A DNA stretch of 64,000 nt from contig NZ_LFYO02000001.1 in NCBI RefSeq assembly GCF_001182825.2, positions 1-64,000 on the forward strand, written 5' to 3'. Positions 41,074 through 53,253 of the stretch are shown here, in pieces. The notes under the pieces were generated by a model. That model was not told where the DNA came from and ran no database searches. It was given only the letters and a program-made list of their open reading frames with translations. The position numbers and the translations under genes were made by a program. The number at the start of each line of letters is the position of its first letter. The first letter of the stretch is position 1. The DNA comes from Streptococcus sp. X13SY08. GTDB taxonomy: Bacteria; Bacillota; Bacilli; Lactobacillales; Streptococcaceae.

Positions 41074-41130
41074 AAAAAGAAAGATGTGGGGCTAATATAG
41101 CCTCGCATTCTTATCATCAAAGGATGGATT

Positions 41131-41991
41131 ATGAAAGAACAAAAATTCAAAGAAAAATTCTTTGAGGGATTATTTTTAGGCAGCGCAACCCTGTCAGTAG
41201 TTGCGATTCTAGTGATTTGCTTCTTTATTTTCGCTAATGGTTTACCTTTTATAGCACGCTATGGCGTTACAAATTTTTTATTTGGACAAGATTGGTCACC
41301 ATCAAATAGCCCAGCGAGTTTTGGAATTTTATCTATGATTGCTGGTTCTTTGGTCATTACCTTGGGAGCCATCGTGATGGGTGTTCCGGTTGGGATTTTG
41401 ACCTCTTTATTCTTGGATTATTTTTGCCCAGAGAAAGTTTACAAACTTGTCAAACTTGCGATTAGTCTAATGGCGGGTATTCCCTCTATTGTGTATGGTT
41501 TTTTTGGTTTACAGCTTTTGATGCCTTGGATCCGGACCTTTGGGGGAAACGGAATGAGTGTACTAACAGCTTCTCTTTTGCTGGGAATTATGGTTTTACC
41601 AACCATTATTACTTTGTCTGAGACAGCTCTGCGGGCCGTTCCCAAACACTATTACACCGGCTCCCTCGCTTTGGGAGCTACTCATGAACGGACAGTTATG
41701 AAGGTTATGTTGCCAGCGGCGCGTTCAGGTATTTTATCCGCTATCATTTTGGGGGTTGGTCGAGCAATTGGTGAAACGATGGCGGTTATCTTAGTTGCTG
41801 GGAATCAGCCGATCATTCCGTCAGGTCTATTTAGTGGAACACGGACCATGACGACTAATATCGTTTTGGAAATGGCCTATGCAGCGGGTGAACATAGAGA
41901 GGCTTTGATTGCAACATCTGCGGTCCTATTCCTCTTCATTTTGGTCATTAACGGAGCATTTGCCTGTATGAAAGGAAGAACCGTCAAATGA
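41131..41991 (+). CDS. pstC: Phosphate ABC transporter permease PstC
   Basis: 286 residues, six membrane segments. The permease EAA region is GATHERTVMKVMLPAARSGI near residue 185. It overlaps pstA by 4 bp (ATGA), so the two permeases are coupled. Frame intact. A near copy of the dyad motif (TTTACA-N4-TGTCAA) lies at 41438-41453. Confidence 0.95.
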   Translation: MKEQKFKEKFFEGLFLGSATLSVVAILVICFFIFANGLPFIARYGVTNFLFGQDWSPSNSPASFGILSMIAGSLVITLGAIVMGVPVGILTSLFLDYFCPEKVYKLVKLAISLMAGIPSIVYGFFGLQLLMPWIRTFGGNGMSVLTASLLLGIMVLPTIITLSETALRAVPKHYYTGSLALGATHERTVMKVMLPAARSGILSAIILGVGRAIGETMAVILVAGNQPIIPSGLFSGTRTMTTNIVLEMAYAAGEHREALIATSAVLFLFILVINGAFACMKGRTVK

Positions 41992-42803
41992 GTAAGTATG
42001 TGATTCGAACGCTAGTTTATCTGGCGACCACTTTGACCTTTGGAACCTTGTTTTTGATTATCGGTTTCATTTTTTGGCAAGGAATTCCAAGTTTGACACC
42101 AAGTTTATTTGAATGGACTTATACCAGTGAAAATGTCTCCTTGATGCCAGCCATTATTACGACGCTTATCTTGGTGTTGGCTTCGCTTTTGATTGTTGTT
42201 CCCTTAGGTGTTTTTGCAGGTTTCTACTTAGTTGAATACACCAAACCAGATTCCAAGTTTTTATCCTTAATTCGGATTGCGGCAGATACCTTATCAGGGA
42301 CTCCGTCTATTGTTTTCGGTCTCTTCGGTATGCTGTTTTTCGTTATTTTCTTAGGTTTCGAATATTCTTTGCTATCTGGGATTTTAACTTCAGTCATTAT
42401 GGTTTTACCTTTGGTTATTCGGGCGACAGAAGAAGGCTTGCTTTCTGTGTCAGATAGTGTGCGTCAAGCGAGTTTTGCACTTGGTGCGGGAAAGCTGCGA
42501 ACAATTTTCAAGATTGTCTTGCCTAGTGCTTTACCAGGGATTCTAGCAGGCGTTATTCTTTCCGTTGGACGGATTGTTGGGGAAACAGCGGCGCTTATGT
42601 ATACCTTAGGAACGGCGACTAATTTACCGTCTAGTTTGTTATCATCAGGTCGATCCCTTGCGCTTCATATGTATGTTCTTTCAAGTGAAGGCATGCATGT
42701 TAATGAAGTCTATGCAACTGGTGTTGTCCTCATCGTAGTTGTTCTTATTATCAACTTTTTGTCCACCACTTTATCCAATAAACTCAGTAAAGGAGCATCC
42801 TAA
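41988..42803 (+). CDS. pstA: Phosphate ABC transporter permease PstA
   Basis: 271 residues, six membrane segments. EAA region [20 protein letters not shown] near residue 165. It pairs with PstC and ends 2 bp before pstB. Frame intact. Confidence 0.95.
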   Translation: MSKYVIRTLVYLATTLTFGTLFLIIGFIFWQGIPSLTPSLFEWTYTSENVSLMPAIITTLILVLASLLIVVPLGVFAGFYLVEYTKPDSKFLSLIRIAADTLSGTPSIVFGLFGMLFFVIFLGFEYSLLSGILTSVIMVLPLVIRATEEGLLSVSDSVRQASFALGAGKLRTIFKIVLPSALPGILAGVILSVGRIVGETAALMYTLGTATNLPSSLLSSGRSLALHMYVLSSEGMHVNEVYATGVVLIVVVLIINFLSTTLSNKLSKGAS

Positions 42804-42805
42804 CA

Positions 42806-43558
42806 ATGGGAAATTTTCAGATTTCAAATTTGGATTTATATTATGGAGATTTTCAGGCTCTTAAAAATATTTCCTTAGATTTACCAGAGAATCAAGTAAC
42901 AGCCTTGATAGGACAATCTGGCTGTGGGAAGTCAACCTTTCTAAAATCACTTAATCGCATGAATGATTTAGTGCCGGACTGTCGAATTGAAGGGAATATT
43001 TTGTTGGATGGGCAGGATATTCGTAAAAAGGATACCAACCTTAATCATCTTCGTAAGCGCGTTGGTATGGTCTTTCAGCAGCCCAATCCCTTTGCTATGT
43101 CTATTTACGATAATGTGGCCTATGGACCTCGAACCCATGGCATTCATGATAAGGAAACTCTGGATGCTTTGGTGGAAAAAAGTCTGCGCGGCGCAGCTAT
43201 TTGGGATGAAGTAAAGGATAAACTTAAAAAGAGTGCCTTATCTTTATCCGGAGGACAGCAGCAACGGCTCTGTATTGCGCGTGCTTTAGCGGTTGAACCT
43301 GATGTCCTACTCATGGATGAACCGACTTCTGCCTTAGATCCAATTTCTACTTTAAAAATTGAGGATTTAGTGCAAGAGCTCAAGAAGGATTATACAATCA
43401 TCATTGTCACTCATAATATGCAACAAGCAGCGCGTATTTCGGATAAAACAGCCTTTTTCCTGTCTGGTGAGGTGTGTGAGTTTGGTCCAACAACAGAAAT
43501 TTTTACGAATCCAAAAGATAAGCGGACTGAAGATTATGTATCAGGTCGATTTGGTTAG
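42806..43558 (+). CDS. pstB: Phosphate ABC transporter ATPase PstB
   Basis: 250 residues. Walker [10 protein letters not shown] with the PstB-specific [11 protein letters not shown], signature [15 protein letters not shown], Walker [14 protein letters not shown] and the C-terminal EDYVSGRFG typical of PstB. Only one pstB copy is present here. Frame intact; phoU follows by 9 bp. Confidence 0.96.
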   Translation: MGNFQISNLDLYYGDFQALKNISLDLPENQVTALIGQSGCGKSTFLKSLNRMNDLVPDCRIEGNILLDGQDIRKKDTNLNHLRKRVGMVFQQPNPFAMSIYDNVAYGPRTHGIHDKETLDALVEKSLRGAAIWDEVKDKLKKSALSLSGGQQQRLCIARALAVEPDVLLMDEPTSALDPISTLKIEDLVQELKKDYTIIIVTHNMQQAARISDKTAFFLSGEVCEFGPTTEIFTNPKDKRTEDYVSGRFG

Positions 43559-43567
43559 GAAGATCAT

Positions 43568-44221
43568 ATGAGAGAACAATTTCAACAGGAACTAACCTAC
43601 TTACAAGGACAGTTGTCCACAATGTTTCAAGAGGTTAATCTATCGCTAGAAGATACTTTAGCAATTTTTGCAGATCAGGATTATCTGCGTGCACAAGCCA
43701 TTATGGAGCACGACCGACTCATTAACCAAAAAGAGCAAGACATTGAAATGGATTGCGCTCGTTTGATAGCTCTTCAGCAGCCAGTTGTGGCAGATTTGCG
43801 TTTAGTTATTTCCATTATGCAGGTTAGCTCTGATTTGGAGCGAATGGGAGATCATGTGGCATCTGTAGCTAAATCTAGTATCAAAGTCACTAAGCATCAG
43901 CAAGTTCCAGCTATTGAAGAAAAATTCATTGATATGGGACAAAAGGTTTTGAATGTTTCACGGGAAACTTTAAGTATTTATTAAGAAATGAATGTGGAGA
44001 AAGCTAATCAAATCAGTATTCCGATTGAACAAATTGAAACATTACGCAAGGAAATTGTTGAAGATTGCAGATTGGCCATGAAGGAGGATACAAAAAATGT
44101 CTTCAACGGAGCTGAATGTATCTCTGTCATGATGCATTTGAAACGAATTGCGGACTATGCAAGCAATATCTGTGAGCGTGTCATCTATATTCAAACAGGA
44201 CAAATTGTCGAACTAGGATAA
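43568..44221 (+). pseudogene. phoU: Phosphate signalling protein PhoU, in-frame stop
   Basis: Two three-helix bundles with the metal-binding E/D-rich motifs (SDLERMGDHVASVA in the first, MHLKRIADYASNICE in the second). A TAA at 43982-43984 (TLSIY-stop-EMNVEKA) interrupts the frame after 138 residues, and the remaining 78 residues follow in the same frame. TTA, giving the family-typical SIYLEMNVEKA, would need one T-to-A change. PhoU normally inhibits PstSCAB and the PnpS-type kinase, which is also broken here. Confidence 0.85.
43954..43969. promoter_or_regulatory. Degenerate parS-like sequence in phoU (weak)
   Basis: TGTTTCACGGGAAACT differs from parS at the central T and the last base. A broken CACGTG core makes strong ParB binding unlikely. 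Confidence 0.2.
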
Positions 44222-45563
<1,342 letters not shown>

Positions 45564-45579
45564 AGGTACAGCTTTAAGA

Positions 45580-45607
45580 TTGACAAAATTACTCAATTTG
45601 CTACAAT
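45580..45607 (+). promoter_or_regulatory. Promoter of the NUDIX-mnmG unit
   Basis: TTGACA (45580-45585), 16-bp spacer, TACAAT (45602-45607), about 105 bp before the start codon. Confidence 0.7.
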
Positions 45608-45629
45608 AAATCTAACAAATCATCATGAT

Positions 45630-45694
45630 GGTCAAAGCTCATGGGAATTGTATGCTTTTTTGGTGTACAATTTTCTAGAGTTTTGACCGTTTTT
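45630..45694 (+). terminator. Long terminator-like hairpin in the NUDIX-mnmG leader
   Basis: Outer stem GGTCAAA-CTC/GAG-TTTGACC and inner stem GAATTGTA/TACAATTTTC-type pairing, together a stem of nearly 20 bp, closed by a T-rich loop and followed by GTTTTT. It lies between the promoter and the start codon, so it would act as an attenuator rather than an end-of-gene terminator. Confidence 0.6.
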
Positions 45695-45712
45695 ATGCTC
45701 TAGGGAGGAAAA

Positions 45713-46168
45713 ATGGATTTTAGAATAAAAGAGAGTCGCCAGATATTTGGAATACGCGCGACTGCTTTGATTATCAAAAATAGCAAGATTTTTCTAACCA
45801 AAGATAAAAAAGGACGATACTACACGATTGGTGGCGCTATAGAGGTCAATGAGGAGTCTAGTCAGGCTGCAATTCGTGAAGTCAAGGAAGAACTTGATAT
45901 TGATTGTCTAGTCAAAGATTTAGCTTTTATTGTGGAAAACAAGTTTACACAAGGTGAGCTTTCTTTCCATAATATTGAATTTCACTATATTGTTGAACCA
46001 ATTGGTGAGACGCCAAATGAAATGATTGAGTGTGGACAAAAGCGAGCCTGCGAGTGGATTGAAGTTGACAAAATTGTCAACCTAGATATAGTGCCAGCAT
46101 TTTTGAAAGAGGAATTACCAATTTGGAATGGACAAATGAAACATATTATTAACATGAAGGAGGAATAA
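45713..46168 (+). CDS. NUDIX hydrolase
   Basis: 151 residues with a complete Nudix box (GGAIEVNEESSQAAIREVKEELDID). It hydrolyses some nucleoside-diphosphate-linked substrate; which one cannot be told. The GGGAGG ribosome binding site is strong, and mnmG follows by 3 bp. A dyad copy lies near the 3' end. Frame intact. Confidence 0.9.
   Translation: MDFRIKESRQIFGIRATALIIKNSKIFLTKDKKGRYYTIGGAIEVNEESSQAAIREVKEELDIDCLVKDLAFIVENKFTQGELSFHNIEFHYIVEPIGETPNEMIECGQKRACEWIEVDKIVNLDIVPAFLKEELPIWNGQMKHIINMKEE
46064..46081. repeat. TTGACA-N4-TGTCAA dyad, copy 7 (in NUDIX gene)
   Basis: GTTGACAAAATTGTCAAC, eight-base arms with an AA centre. Confidence 0.75.
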
Positions 46169-46171
46169 AGA

Positions 46172-48079
46172 ATGACACATGAATTTATAGAAAACTATGA
46201 CGTTGTTGTGATTGGGGCGGGACATGCAGGCGTGGAAGCTAGTATGGCAGCTGCTCGTATGGGCTGTAAAACATTACTTGCAACTATCAACTTGGATATG
46301 TTAGCTTTTATGTCGTGTAATCCATCTATTGGTGGTTCAGCTAAGGGAATTGTTGTCCGTGAAATTGATGCCCTTGGCGGACAAATGGGTCGCAATATTG
46401 ATAAGACCTATATCCAGATGAAAATGCTTAATACCGGTAAAGGTCCTGCAGTCCGTGCCCTGCGTGCGCAAGCAGATAAGGCTGAATACGCTGCGGAAAT
46501 GAGGCGTACCGTTGAACAACAAGAAAATTTGACCCTGCGCCAAACCATGATTGATGATATTTTGGTGGAAGATGGTAGAGTGGTTGGCGTTGTTACTTCA
46601 ACAGGTATGAAATACGGCGCTAAAGCCGTTGTAGTAACGACAGGGACTGCCCTGCGTGGCGAGATTATTTTGGGCGATCTTAAATACTCATCAGGTCCTA
46701 ATAATAGTTTGGCTTCTGTTACTCTTGCTGATAATCTCAAAAAGTTGGGTCTTGAAATTGGTCGCTTTAAAACAGGTACACCACCTCGGGTTAAGTCATC
46801 TTCCATTGATTACTTTGTCACAGAGATTCAGCCAGGAGATACACTACCCAACCATTTTTCATTCTTATCTAAAGACGAAGATTACCTGCAAGAGCAGATT
46901 CCTTGTTGGTTAACCTATACCAACCAAACAAGCCATGATATTATCAACCAAAATCTATATCGTGCACCTATGTTTTCAGGTATTGTAAAAGGTGTTGGCC
47001 CACGGTACTGCCCTTCTATTGAAGACAAAATTGTGCGTTTTGCAGATAAGGAACGCCATCAGCTCTTCTTGGAGCCAGAAGGACGTAATACAGAAGAAAT
47101 CTATATTCAAGGCCTGTCAACGAGTCTTCCCGAAGATGTGCAACGTGACTTGGTGCACTCGATTAAAGGACTTGAAAATGCAGAAATGATGCGGACAGGT
47201 TATGCTATTGAGTATGATATTGTCCTTCCTCATCAGTTGCGGGCAACTTTGGAAACGAAAGTCATTTCTGGTCTCTTTACAGCCGGTCAAACCAACGGAA
47301 CCTCTGGTTATGAAGAAGCAGCGGGTCAAGGGATTGTCGCAGGAATCAATGCTGCGCTCAAAGTACAAGGAAAACCAGAGATGATTCTCAAACGTAGCGA
47401 CGCCTATATTGGTGTCATGATTGATGATTTGGTGACCAAAGGAACCTTGGAACCCTACCGTCTTCTGACTTCTCGTGCTGAATACCGTCTCGTTTTACGC
47501 CATGACAATGCCGATATGCGTTTGACAGAGATTGGGCGCCAAGTAGGACTAGTGGATGATGAGCGCTGGGCTGTCTTCCAAAACAAGAAAAGTCAATTTG
47601 ACACGGAGTTGACAAGGTTGTCAACTATCAAACTGAAACCTGTAAAGGAAACCAATGATAAGGTTATTTCTTTAGGCTTTAAACCCTTGACAGATGCCAT
47701 GATAGCGAAAGAGTTCATGCGTCGTCCAGATATCACGCATGAGGTAGTGACACAGTTTGTTGGACCAGCGGCAGAAGAATTAGATAGCAAAGTTATTGAG
47801 CTTCTTGAGACCGAAATTAAGTACGAAGGTTATATTGAAAAAGCTTTGGATCAAGTTGCCAAGATGAAGCGGATGGAAGAAAAGCGCATCCCCGCAGATA
47901 TTGACTGGGATGATATCGACTCTATCGCGACAGAAGCGCGTCAAAAATTCAAGAAAATCAATCCAGAAACTATTGGACAAGCTAGCCGTATTTCTGGTAT
48001 TAATCCAGCGGACGTCTCTATTCTTATGGTCTATCTAGAGGGTCGCAGTCGTTCTATTTCGAAAAATCAGAATAAGTAG
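46172..48079 (+). CDS. mnmG: tRNA uridine-5-carboxymethylaminomethyl synthase MnmG (GidA)
   Basis: With MnmE it modifies C5 of wobble U34. 635 residues. The FAD-binding [10 protein letters not shown] is at the N terminus, [10 protein letters not shown] and [16 protein letters not shown] segments follow, and a C-terminal helical domain interacts with MnmE. Frame intact. It follows the NUDIX gene by 3 bp. A dyad copy lies at 47607. Confidence 0.97.
   Translation: MTHEFIENYDVVVIGAGHAGVEASMAAARMGCKTLLATINLDMLAFMSCNPSIGGSAKGIVVREIDALGGQMGRNIDKTYIQMKMLNTGKGPAVRALRAQADKAEYAAEMRRTVEQQENLTLRQTMIDDILVEDGRVVGVVTSTGMKYGAKAVVVTTGTALRGEIILGDLKYSSGPNNSLASVTLADNLKKLGLEIGRFKTGTPPRVKSSSIDYFVTEIQPGDTLPNHFSFLSKDEDYLQEQIPCWLTYTNQTSHDIINQNLYRAPMFSGIVKGVGPRYCPSIEDKIVRFADKERHQLFLEPEGRNTEEIYIQGLSTSLPEDVQRDLVHSIKGLENAEMMRTGYAIEYDIVLPHQLRATLETKVISGLFTAGQTNGTSGYEEAAGQGIVAGINAALKVQGKPEMILKRSDAYIGVMIDDLVTKGTLEPYRLLTSRAEYRLVLRHDNADMRLTEIGRQVGLVDDERWAVFQNKKSQFDTELTRLSTIKLKPVKETNDKVISLGFKPLTDAMIAKEFMRRPDITHEVVTQFVGPAAEELDSKVIELLETEIKYEGYIEKALDQVAKMKRMEEKRIPADIDWDDIDSIATEARQKFKKINPETIGQASRISGINPADVSILMVYLEGRSRSISKNQNK
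47607..47626. repeat. TTGACA-N4-TGTCAA dyad, copy 8 (in mnmG)
   Basis: AGTTGACAAGGTTGTCAACT, nine-base perfect arms with a GG centre, inside the coding region for ELTRLSTIK. Confidence 0.75.
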
Positions 48080-48188
48080 TGAAAGAGGTGCTGAAAATGG
48101 CGCCTTTTTTGCTGAAAACAAGAGGTAGATAAGCAGAAGAAAAGTGGATTTTTGAGGACAATTATGGTAGAATGGCAGTCAGAGGTTT

Positions 48189-50153
48189 ATGATGAAAAAA
48201 TTTCGATTAACGATCTTTCATTTTGTAATGATCGGGCTTATATTATTTGGTCTCTTAGCTGTAATGATTAGTGTCTTTAAGGACTCCCCCATCACCCATC
48301 TCTCTATTTTTCTCTCTTTTGTTCTGCTTATTTTGCTCTTTTTATTCCAAAAAAATTCTTACGAAATTAGTGAGATTGAGAAGATTGAATATTTAAACGA
48401 AGAAGCAAACACTGGTCTCATGTTACTTCTCGAGCAAATGCCAGTTGGTGTGATTAAGATCAATCAAGATGACAATCAGGTAGAATGGTTTAATCCCTAT
48501 GCTGAATTGATTTTCGCTAAAGATAATGGGGAGTTTGATCCTAAAAAACTACGTGAAATTGTTGATGTTGGTTTGGATGAAGACCGTGCTTATGCAGAGT
48601 TTTGTGGTAAGCGTTATGCTGTCCATGTGGACTTCAATCAAGGGATTTTCTACTTTTTTGATGCCTCAAATGAATACAAGGCGGCCTCTAATTTGATTGG
48701 TAGCCGACCTGTTATCGGGATTATTTCCATTGATAACTATGATGAACTGGAAGACCGTTTTTCTGACTCGCAAATTAGTCAGGTCAATTCCTTCTTGGCT
48801 CAGTTTGTGTCTGATTTTGCACATGATAACGGTGTTTATTACCGTCGTGGAACGATGGATCGTTTTTACTTTTTCACGGATTATGCAGTCCTTGAAAAGT
48901 TGATGGAGGATCGTTTTAGCATTATTGATAAATTCCGCGAAGAAGCTAAAAATTTAGAGTTGCCATTGACTTTGAGCATGGGTCTTGCCTTCGGTGAAGG
49001 AAAGCATTTACAAATTGGGCAAGTTGCACTTCAAAATCTGAATATGGCTGAAGTTCGCGGTGGCGACCAAGCAGTTGTTAAAGAAGTGGATGAAAGTAAG
49101 CAGCCTATTTTCTTTGGTGGTGGCTCTGCATCGTCTGTTAAACGAACCCGTACCCGTACTCGTGCTATGATGACGGCTGTTTCTGATAAACTAAAAACAG
49201 TTGATGCAGTCTTTGTTGTTGGACATCGGAACTTGGATATGGATGCTCTGGGATCGGCTGTCGGCATGCAGCATTTTGCTCAAAATATCATGAATAATGC
49301 TTATACAGTTTATGATGAGCGAGAAATGTCTTCTGATATTGAGCGAGCTGTTCAAAAATTACTAGATGAAAATTGTTCCAATTTGATTCCTATTGCTGAA
49401 GCAATGCAGCGTGTAACAGAAAATTCTCTCTTGATTATGGTGGACCATTCTAAGATTGGTTTGACTTTATCAAAAGACTTGTATCAATTATTTGATCAAG
49501 TAGTGGTAGTGGATCACCATCGTCGAGATGCGGACTTTCCTACCAATGCGGTTTTAACCTATATTGAAAGTGGAGCTAGTTCGGCCAGCGAATTAGTTAC
49601 TGAATTGATTCAGTTTCAGAACGATAAACATCATAAACTCAATCGGTTGCAAGCTAGTCTATTGATGGCTGGTATTATGTTGGATACCAAAAACTTTACA
49701 GCACGGGTGACAAGCAGAACCTTTGATGTGGCAAGTTACTTGCGCACGCGTGGTAGTGATAGTTTGGAAATTCAGCACATTGCAGCAACGGATTTTGATG
49801 AGTATCGCCAAGTCAATGAATTGGTACTAAGAGGACAGTCCTTTATGGACCATATTATCATTGCAGTTGGGGATGAAGAACAGGAATACGATAATGTCAT
49901 TCCAAGTAAAGCAGCAGATACAATGCTAGATATGGCAGGTGTTGAGGCTTCTTTTGTAGTAACACGTCGTACCTCAGAGTATGTAGCGGTTTCAGCGCGG
50001 AGTCGTAGCACGGTCAATGTACAACGTATTATGGAGGAGATGGGCGGAGGCGGCCACTTTAATCTGGCAGCTGCTCAAATTAATAACGAAGATATTCACT
50101 CAATTGTGGAAAGACTGAAGGAAAGTATCCGTCAGGAAATGGAGGAAGGATAG
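48189..50153 (+). CDS. gdpP: Cyclic-di-AMP phosphodiesterase GdpP
   Basis: Membrane protein that hydrolyses c-di-AMP. 654 residues: two membrane helices (about 8-55), a PAS domain (about 75-150), a degenerate GGDEF domain (about 170-300) and a DHH-DHHA1 phosphodiesterase. Catalytic motifs are [12 protein letters not shown] near 345, MVDHSK and VVDHHRRD near 418, and the C-terminal [12 protein letters not shown]. Frame intact. It is joined to rplI by a 1-bp gap, the common gdpP-rplI-dnaB order. Confidence 0.96.
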   Translation: MMKKFRLTIFHFVMIGLILFGLLAVMISVFKDSPITHLSIFLSFVLLILLFLFQKNSYEISEIEKIEYLNEEANTGLMLLLEQMPVGVIKINQDDNQVEWFNPYAELIFAKDNGEFDPKKLREIVDVGLDEDRAYAEFCGKRYAVHVDFNQGIFYFFDASNEYKAASNLIGSRPVIGIISIDNYDELEDRFSDSQISQVNSFLAQFVSDFAHDNGVYYRRGTMDRFYFFTDYAVLEKLMEDRFSIIDKFREEAKNLELPLTLSMGLAFGEGKHLQIGQVALQNLNMAEVRGGDQAVVKEVDESKQPIFFGGGSASSVKRTRTRTRAMMTAVSDKLKTVDAVFVVGHRNLDMDALGSAVGMQHFAQNIMNNAYTVYDEREMSSDIERAVQKLLDENCSNLIPIAEAMQRVTENSLLIMVDHSKIGLTLSKDLYQLFDQVVVVDHHRRDADFPTNAVLTYIESGASSASELVTELIQFQNDKHHKLNRLQASLLMAGIMLDTKNFTARVTSRTFDVASYLRTRGSDSLEIQHIAATDFDEYRQVNELVLRGQSFMDHIIIAVGDEEQEYDNVIPSKAADTMLDMAGVEASFVVTRRTSEYVAVSARSRSTVNVQRIMEEMGGGGHFNLAAAQINNEDIHSIVERLKESIRQEMEEG

Positions 50154-50154
50154 A

Positions 50155-50607
50155 ATGAAAGTTATCTTTTTAGCAGATGTTAAAGGTAAAGGAAAAAAAG
50201 GCGAAATCAAAGAAGTTCCAACTGGCTATGCACAAAACTTTTTGATTAAGAAAAATCTGGCTAAAGAAGCAACGAATCAAGCGATTGGAGAATTGCGTGG
50301 TCAAGAAAAATCTAAACAAAAAGCCCACGCAGAAATGGTTGCAGAAGCTGAAAGCATCAAAGCAAAATTGGCTGAAGAAGGGACACTTATCCAGTTTATA
50401 GAAAAAGTTGGTCCAGATGGGCGCACATTTGGCTCCATTACTAGCAAGAAAATTGCAGAAGAGTTGGAAAAACAATTCGGTATCAAAGTCGATAAACGTC
50501 ATATCCAATTGGGTCATCCTATTCGTGCTATTGGCTTGATTGACGTACCTGTCAAGATTTACCAAGATGTAACAGGGTTGATTAACCTAATCGTTAAAGA
50601 AGGTTAA
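50155..50607 (+). CDS. rplI: 50S ribosomal protein L9
   Basis: 150 residues with the N-terminal signature [21 protein letters not shown] and conserved [13 protein letters not shown], a long central helix, and the C-terminal domain beginning [14 protein letters not shown]. Frame intact. Confidence 0.98.
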   Translation: MKVIFLADVKGKGKKGEIKEVPTGYAQNFLIKKNLAKEATNQAIGELRGQEKSKQKAHAEMVAEAESIKAKLAEEGTLIQFIEKVGPDGRTFGSITSKKIAEELEKQFGIKVDKRHIQLGHPIRAIGLIDVPVKIYQDVTGLINLIVKEG

Positions 50608-50673
50608 GAGTTTTGTGAGTTGACAACATTGTAAACTATTGTAAAGTGAAATAAAGTTGAAGGAGGTGAGATT

Positions 50674-51965
50674 TTGGCAGAAGTAGATGAATTGCGTATG
50701 CAACCGCAAGATATTTTGGCGGAACAATCGGTTCTAGGTGCGATCTTCATTGATGAAGGTAAATTGGTCTTCGTTCGAGAGTACATTGAAGCGGATGATT
50801 TCTTCAAGTATGCGCACAAAATTATCTTCCGTGCTATGATTGCTCTGGCGGATCGCAATGAAGCCATTGATGCAACCACCATGCGGAATTATCTAGATAG
50901 TCATGGTGATTTGGAGAACATCGGTGGTTTAGGATATTTGGCCGAAATCATCTCTTCTGTGCCGACTTCCGCGAATGCGGAGTATTATGCCAAAATTGTC
51001 GCTGAAAAATCTAATCTGCGTAAACTGATTGATCGGTTAACAGATTCTATCAATTCAGCTTATGAAGGTGCGGATGGTTCCGACGATATCATTGCTCAGG
51101 CTGAGAAAGCTTTGATTGATGTTAGTGAGGGTTACAGTCGTGCAGGTTTTAAGAAGATTGATGACATTCTCAATCTCAACTTTGAAAATTTGGAGATTCG
51201 GTCGCAGCAAACCTCTTCTATCACAGGTATTGCGACCGGTTATCCAGCTTTAGATGCCATGACGACGGGGCTTCATGAGGAAGAATTGATTATCCTTGCA
51301 GCACGTCCTGCGGTTGGTAAGACGGCTTTTGCCCTCAATATTGCCCAAAATATCGGCACAAAATTGGGCAAAACTGTTGCTATCTTCTCCCTTGAGATGG
51401 GTGCGGAAAGCTTGGTGGATCGGATGTTGGCATCAGAAGGAGTTATCAATTCTCGCTCCATCCGTACAGGTCAGCTTAATGATGAAGAATGGCAAAAATT
51501 GATGATTGCCCAGTCTAATCTGGCTCGTGCCAGCATTTATATTGACGACACGCCTGGTATCAATTAATTGACTACTTGCAGCTGATTACAGGAACTAGTC
51601 GGGAAAATCGCCAACAAGAAGTTTCTGAAATTTCTCGCCAGTTGAAAATTTTGGCCAAGGAATTGAAGGTACCGGTCATTGCCCTCAGTCAGCTGTCTCG
51701 TGGTGTAGAGCAACGTCAGGATAAGCGACCTGTTTTGTCCGATATCCGTGAATCTGGATCTATCGAGCAGGATGCCGATATCGTTGCCTTCTTGTACCGT
51801 GATGATTACTATGAACGCGGAGAGCAAGAAGAAGGAGGCATTCCAAATAATACGGTTGAGGTCATTATCGAGAAAAACCGTTCCGGTGCGCGTGGTACCG
51901 TGGAACTCATGTTCCAAAAAGAGTACAATAAATTTTCAAGCATTTCCAAGATGGAGGAAGGATAA
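50674..51965 (+). pseudogene. dnaB: Replicative DNA helicase DnaB, short internal loss
   Basis: Hexameric replication helicase. The start is TTG (MAEVDELRMQPQDILAEQS) behind a strong AAGGAGGTGAG. The N-terminal domain and RecA core with Walker A ARPAVGKTAFALN are normal up to IYIDDTPGI, where a TAA follows. The sequence resumes in another frame at [20 protein letters not shown] and runs to the normal end. By family comparison about 25 residues before Walker B are missing at 51561-51566. Since DnaB is essential, this must be an assembly error or another copy must exist. Confidence 0.92.
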
Positions 51966-51970
51966 TACCT

Positions 51971-52222
51971 ATGAGTGATGCATTTACAGATGTTGCCAAG
52001 ATGAAGCAAATCAAAGAAGATATTAAGAGCCATGAAGGACAGGTTGTAGAATTGACTCTGGAAAATGGTCGTAAACGTGAGAAAAATAAACAAGGTCGAA
52101 TCATAGAAGTTTATCAATCCCTCTTTATCGTAGAATATCAAGACCCTAATAATACCTTTGTAGAATCGTATACTTATTCAGATATTTTGACAGAGAAAAT
52201 TTTGATTCATTATTTGGACTAG
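51971..52222 (+). CDS. veg: Veg family protein
   Basis: 83 residues (MSDAFTDVAKMKQIKEDIKSHEGQ...). Veg/DUF1021 proteins are small, conserved in Firmicutes and have been linked to biofilm control in Bacillus; their role in streptococci is unclear. The start has AGGAAGGA upstream and lies 5 bp after the dnaB stop. Frame intact. Confidence 0.9.
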   Translation: MSDAFTDVAKMKQIKEDIKSHEGQVVELTLENGRKREKNKQGRIIEVYQSLFIVEYQDPNNTFVESYTYSDILTEKILIHYLD

Positions 52223-52342
52223 ATCACTTTCACTTGCCATTGTTTCAACCATGGAGAAATATTGTCTCAAGTGTTCTAAAACACTTTGACTATATTGAAT
52301 TTCTGCAGATTGTAAGGAAAGTCTGGTGGATGTCGTTTTCAT
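52178..52342 (-). CDS. Possible small ORF antisense to the end of veg
   Basis: 54 codons (MKTTSTRLSLQSAEIQYSQS...), with AGGA 8 nt before the ATG. The composition looks protein-like, but I recognise no family, and it lies in what should be the veg 3' untranslated region. Confidence 0.2.
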   Translation of the reverse strand: MKTTSTRLSLQSAEIQYSQSVLEHLRQYFSMVETMASESDLVQIMNQNFLCQNI

Positions 52343-52405
52343 CTCAAGAGTCCTACGCGAAATGAACTGGTAGCTTGGTCTTATAGATAGAAATAAGTGC
52401 AAATG

Positions 52406-52427
52406 AGGCTTTACAAAGCCTTTTTTC
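52406..52427 (+). terminator. Terminator upstream of rpsD
   Basis: AGGCTTT/AAAGCCT stem with a 2-nt loop followed by TTTTTTC. It ends the dnaB-veg transcript. Confidence 0.85.
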
Positions 52428-52429
52428 TA

Positions 52430-52590
52430 TGGTATACTAACCTTTGTGTGAAATAGCAGCAGAGCAAAATAAAGCTCGTCAACAGATATCTTGAAATATA
52501 AGTAACCTTGGCTGTTTAGGCGAAGGGTATCTGCACGAATTAGGTTTGCTCAAGACGTTATTTCCTAAAAAATTTATTTTATAGGAGGAC
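52430..52590 (+). promoter_or_regulatory. rpsD promoter and leader RNA
   Basis: An extended -10 (TGGTATACT, 52430-52438) is followed by an untranslated leader of about 145 nt. Its segments can fold (GCAGATACCC near 52525-52535 against GATATCTTG near 52485; GAGCAAA/TTTGCTC). Firmicutes rpsD genes carry leaders through which S4 represses its own translation; I infer this one does the same, without having checked the consensus. Confidence 0.6.
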
Positions 52591-52596
52591 ATGAAA

Positions 52597-53208
52597 ATGT
52601 CACGTTATACTGGTCCATCATGGAAACAATCACGTCGCCTCGGCTTGTCACTTACAGGCACAGGTAAAGAATTGGCACGTCGTAACTACGTACCTGGTCA
52701 ACACGGTCCTAACAACCGTTCTAAATTATCAGAATACGGTTTGCAATTGGCTGAGAAACAAAAACTTCGTTTCTCATACGGTTTGGGTGAAAAACAATTC
52801 CGTACATTGTTCGTACAAGCAACTAAAATTAAAGAAGGAACTGTCGGTTTCAACTTTATGGTTCTTCTTGAGCGTCGTTTGGACAACGTTGTTTACCGTC
52901 TTGGTCTTGCAACTACTCGTCGTCAAGCTCGCCAATTCGTAAACCACGGTCATATCCTTGTTGACGGCAAACGTGTTGATATCCCATCATACCGCGTTGA
53001 AGTTGGTCAAGTGATCTCAGTTCGCGAAAAATCAATCAAAGTTCCTGCAATCCTTGAAGCTGTTGAAGCAACTCTTGGACGTCCAGCATTCGTATCATTC
53101 GATGCTGAAAAATTAGAAGGTTCATTGACTCGTCTTCCAGAACGTGATGAAATCAACCCAGAAATCAACGAAGCACTTGTGGTTGAGTTCTATAACAAAA
53201 TGCTTTAA
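52597..53208 (+). CDS. rpsD: 30S ribosomal protein S4
   Basis: 203 residues, beginning [16 protein letters not shown]. The second ATG is chosen because the first is only 2 nt from AGGAGG, while this one is at 8 nt. The S4 domain is [33 protein letters not shown]. Codon use is that of a highly expressed gene. Its own leader and terminator make it a single-gene unit. Confidence 0.98.
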   Translation: MSRYTGPSWKQSRRLGLSLTGTGKELARRNYVPGQHGPNNRSKLSEYGLQLAEKQKLRFSYGLGEKQFRTLFVQATKIKEGTVGFNFMVLLERRLDNVVYRLGLATTRRQARQFVNHGHILVDGKRVDIPSYRVEVGQVISVREKSIKVPAILEAVEATLGRPAFVSFDAEKLEGSLTRLPERDEINPEINEALVVEFYNKML

Positions 53209-53227
53209 TTTCAAGATATATTTTACA

Positions 53228-53253
53228 AAAAGCCTGCGACAGTGGGCTTTTTC
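53228..53253 (+). terminator. Terminator after rpsD
   Basis: AAAAAGCC/GGGCTTTTTC-type stem 20 bp after the stop codon, with a T tail. Confidence 0.85.
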
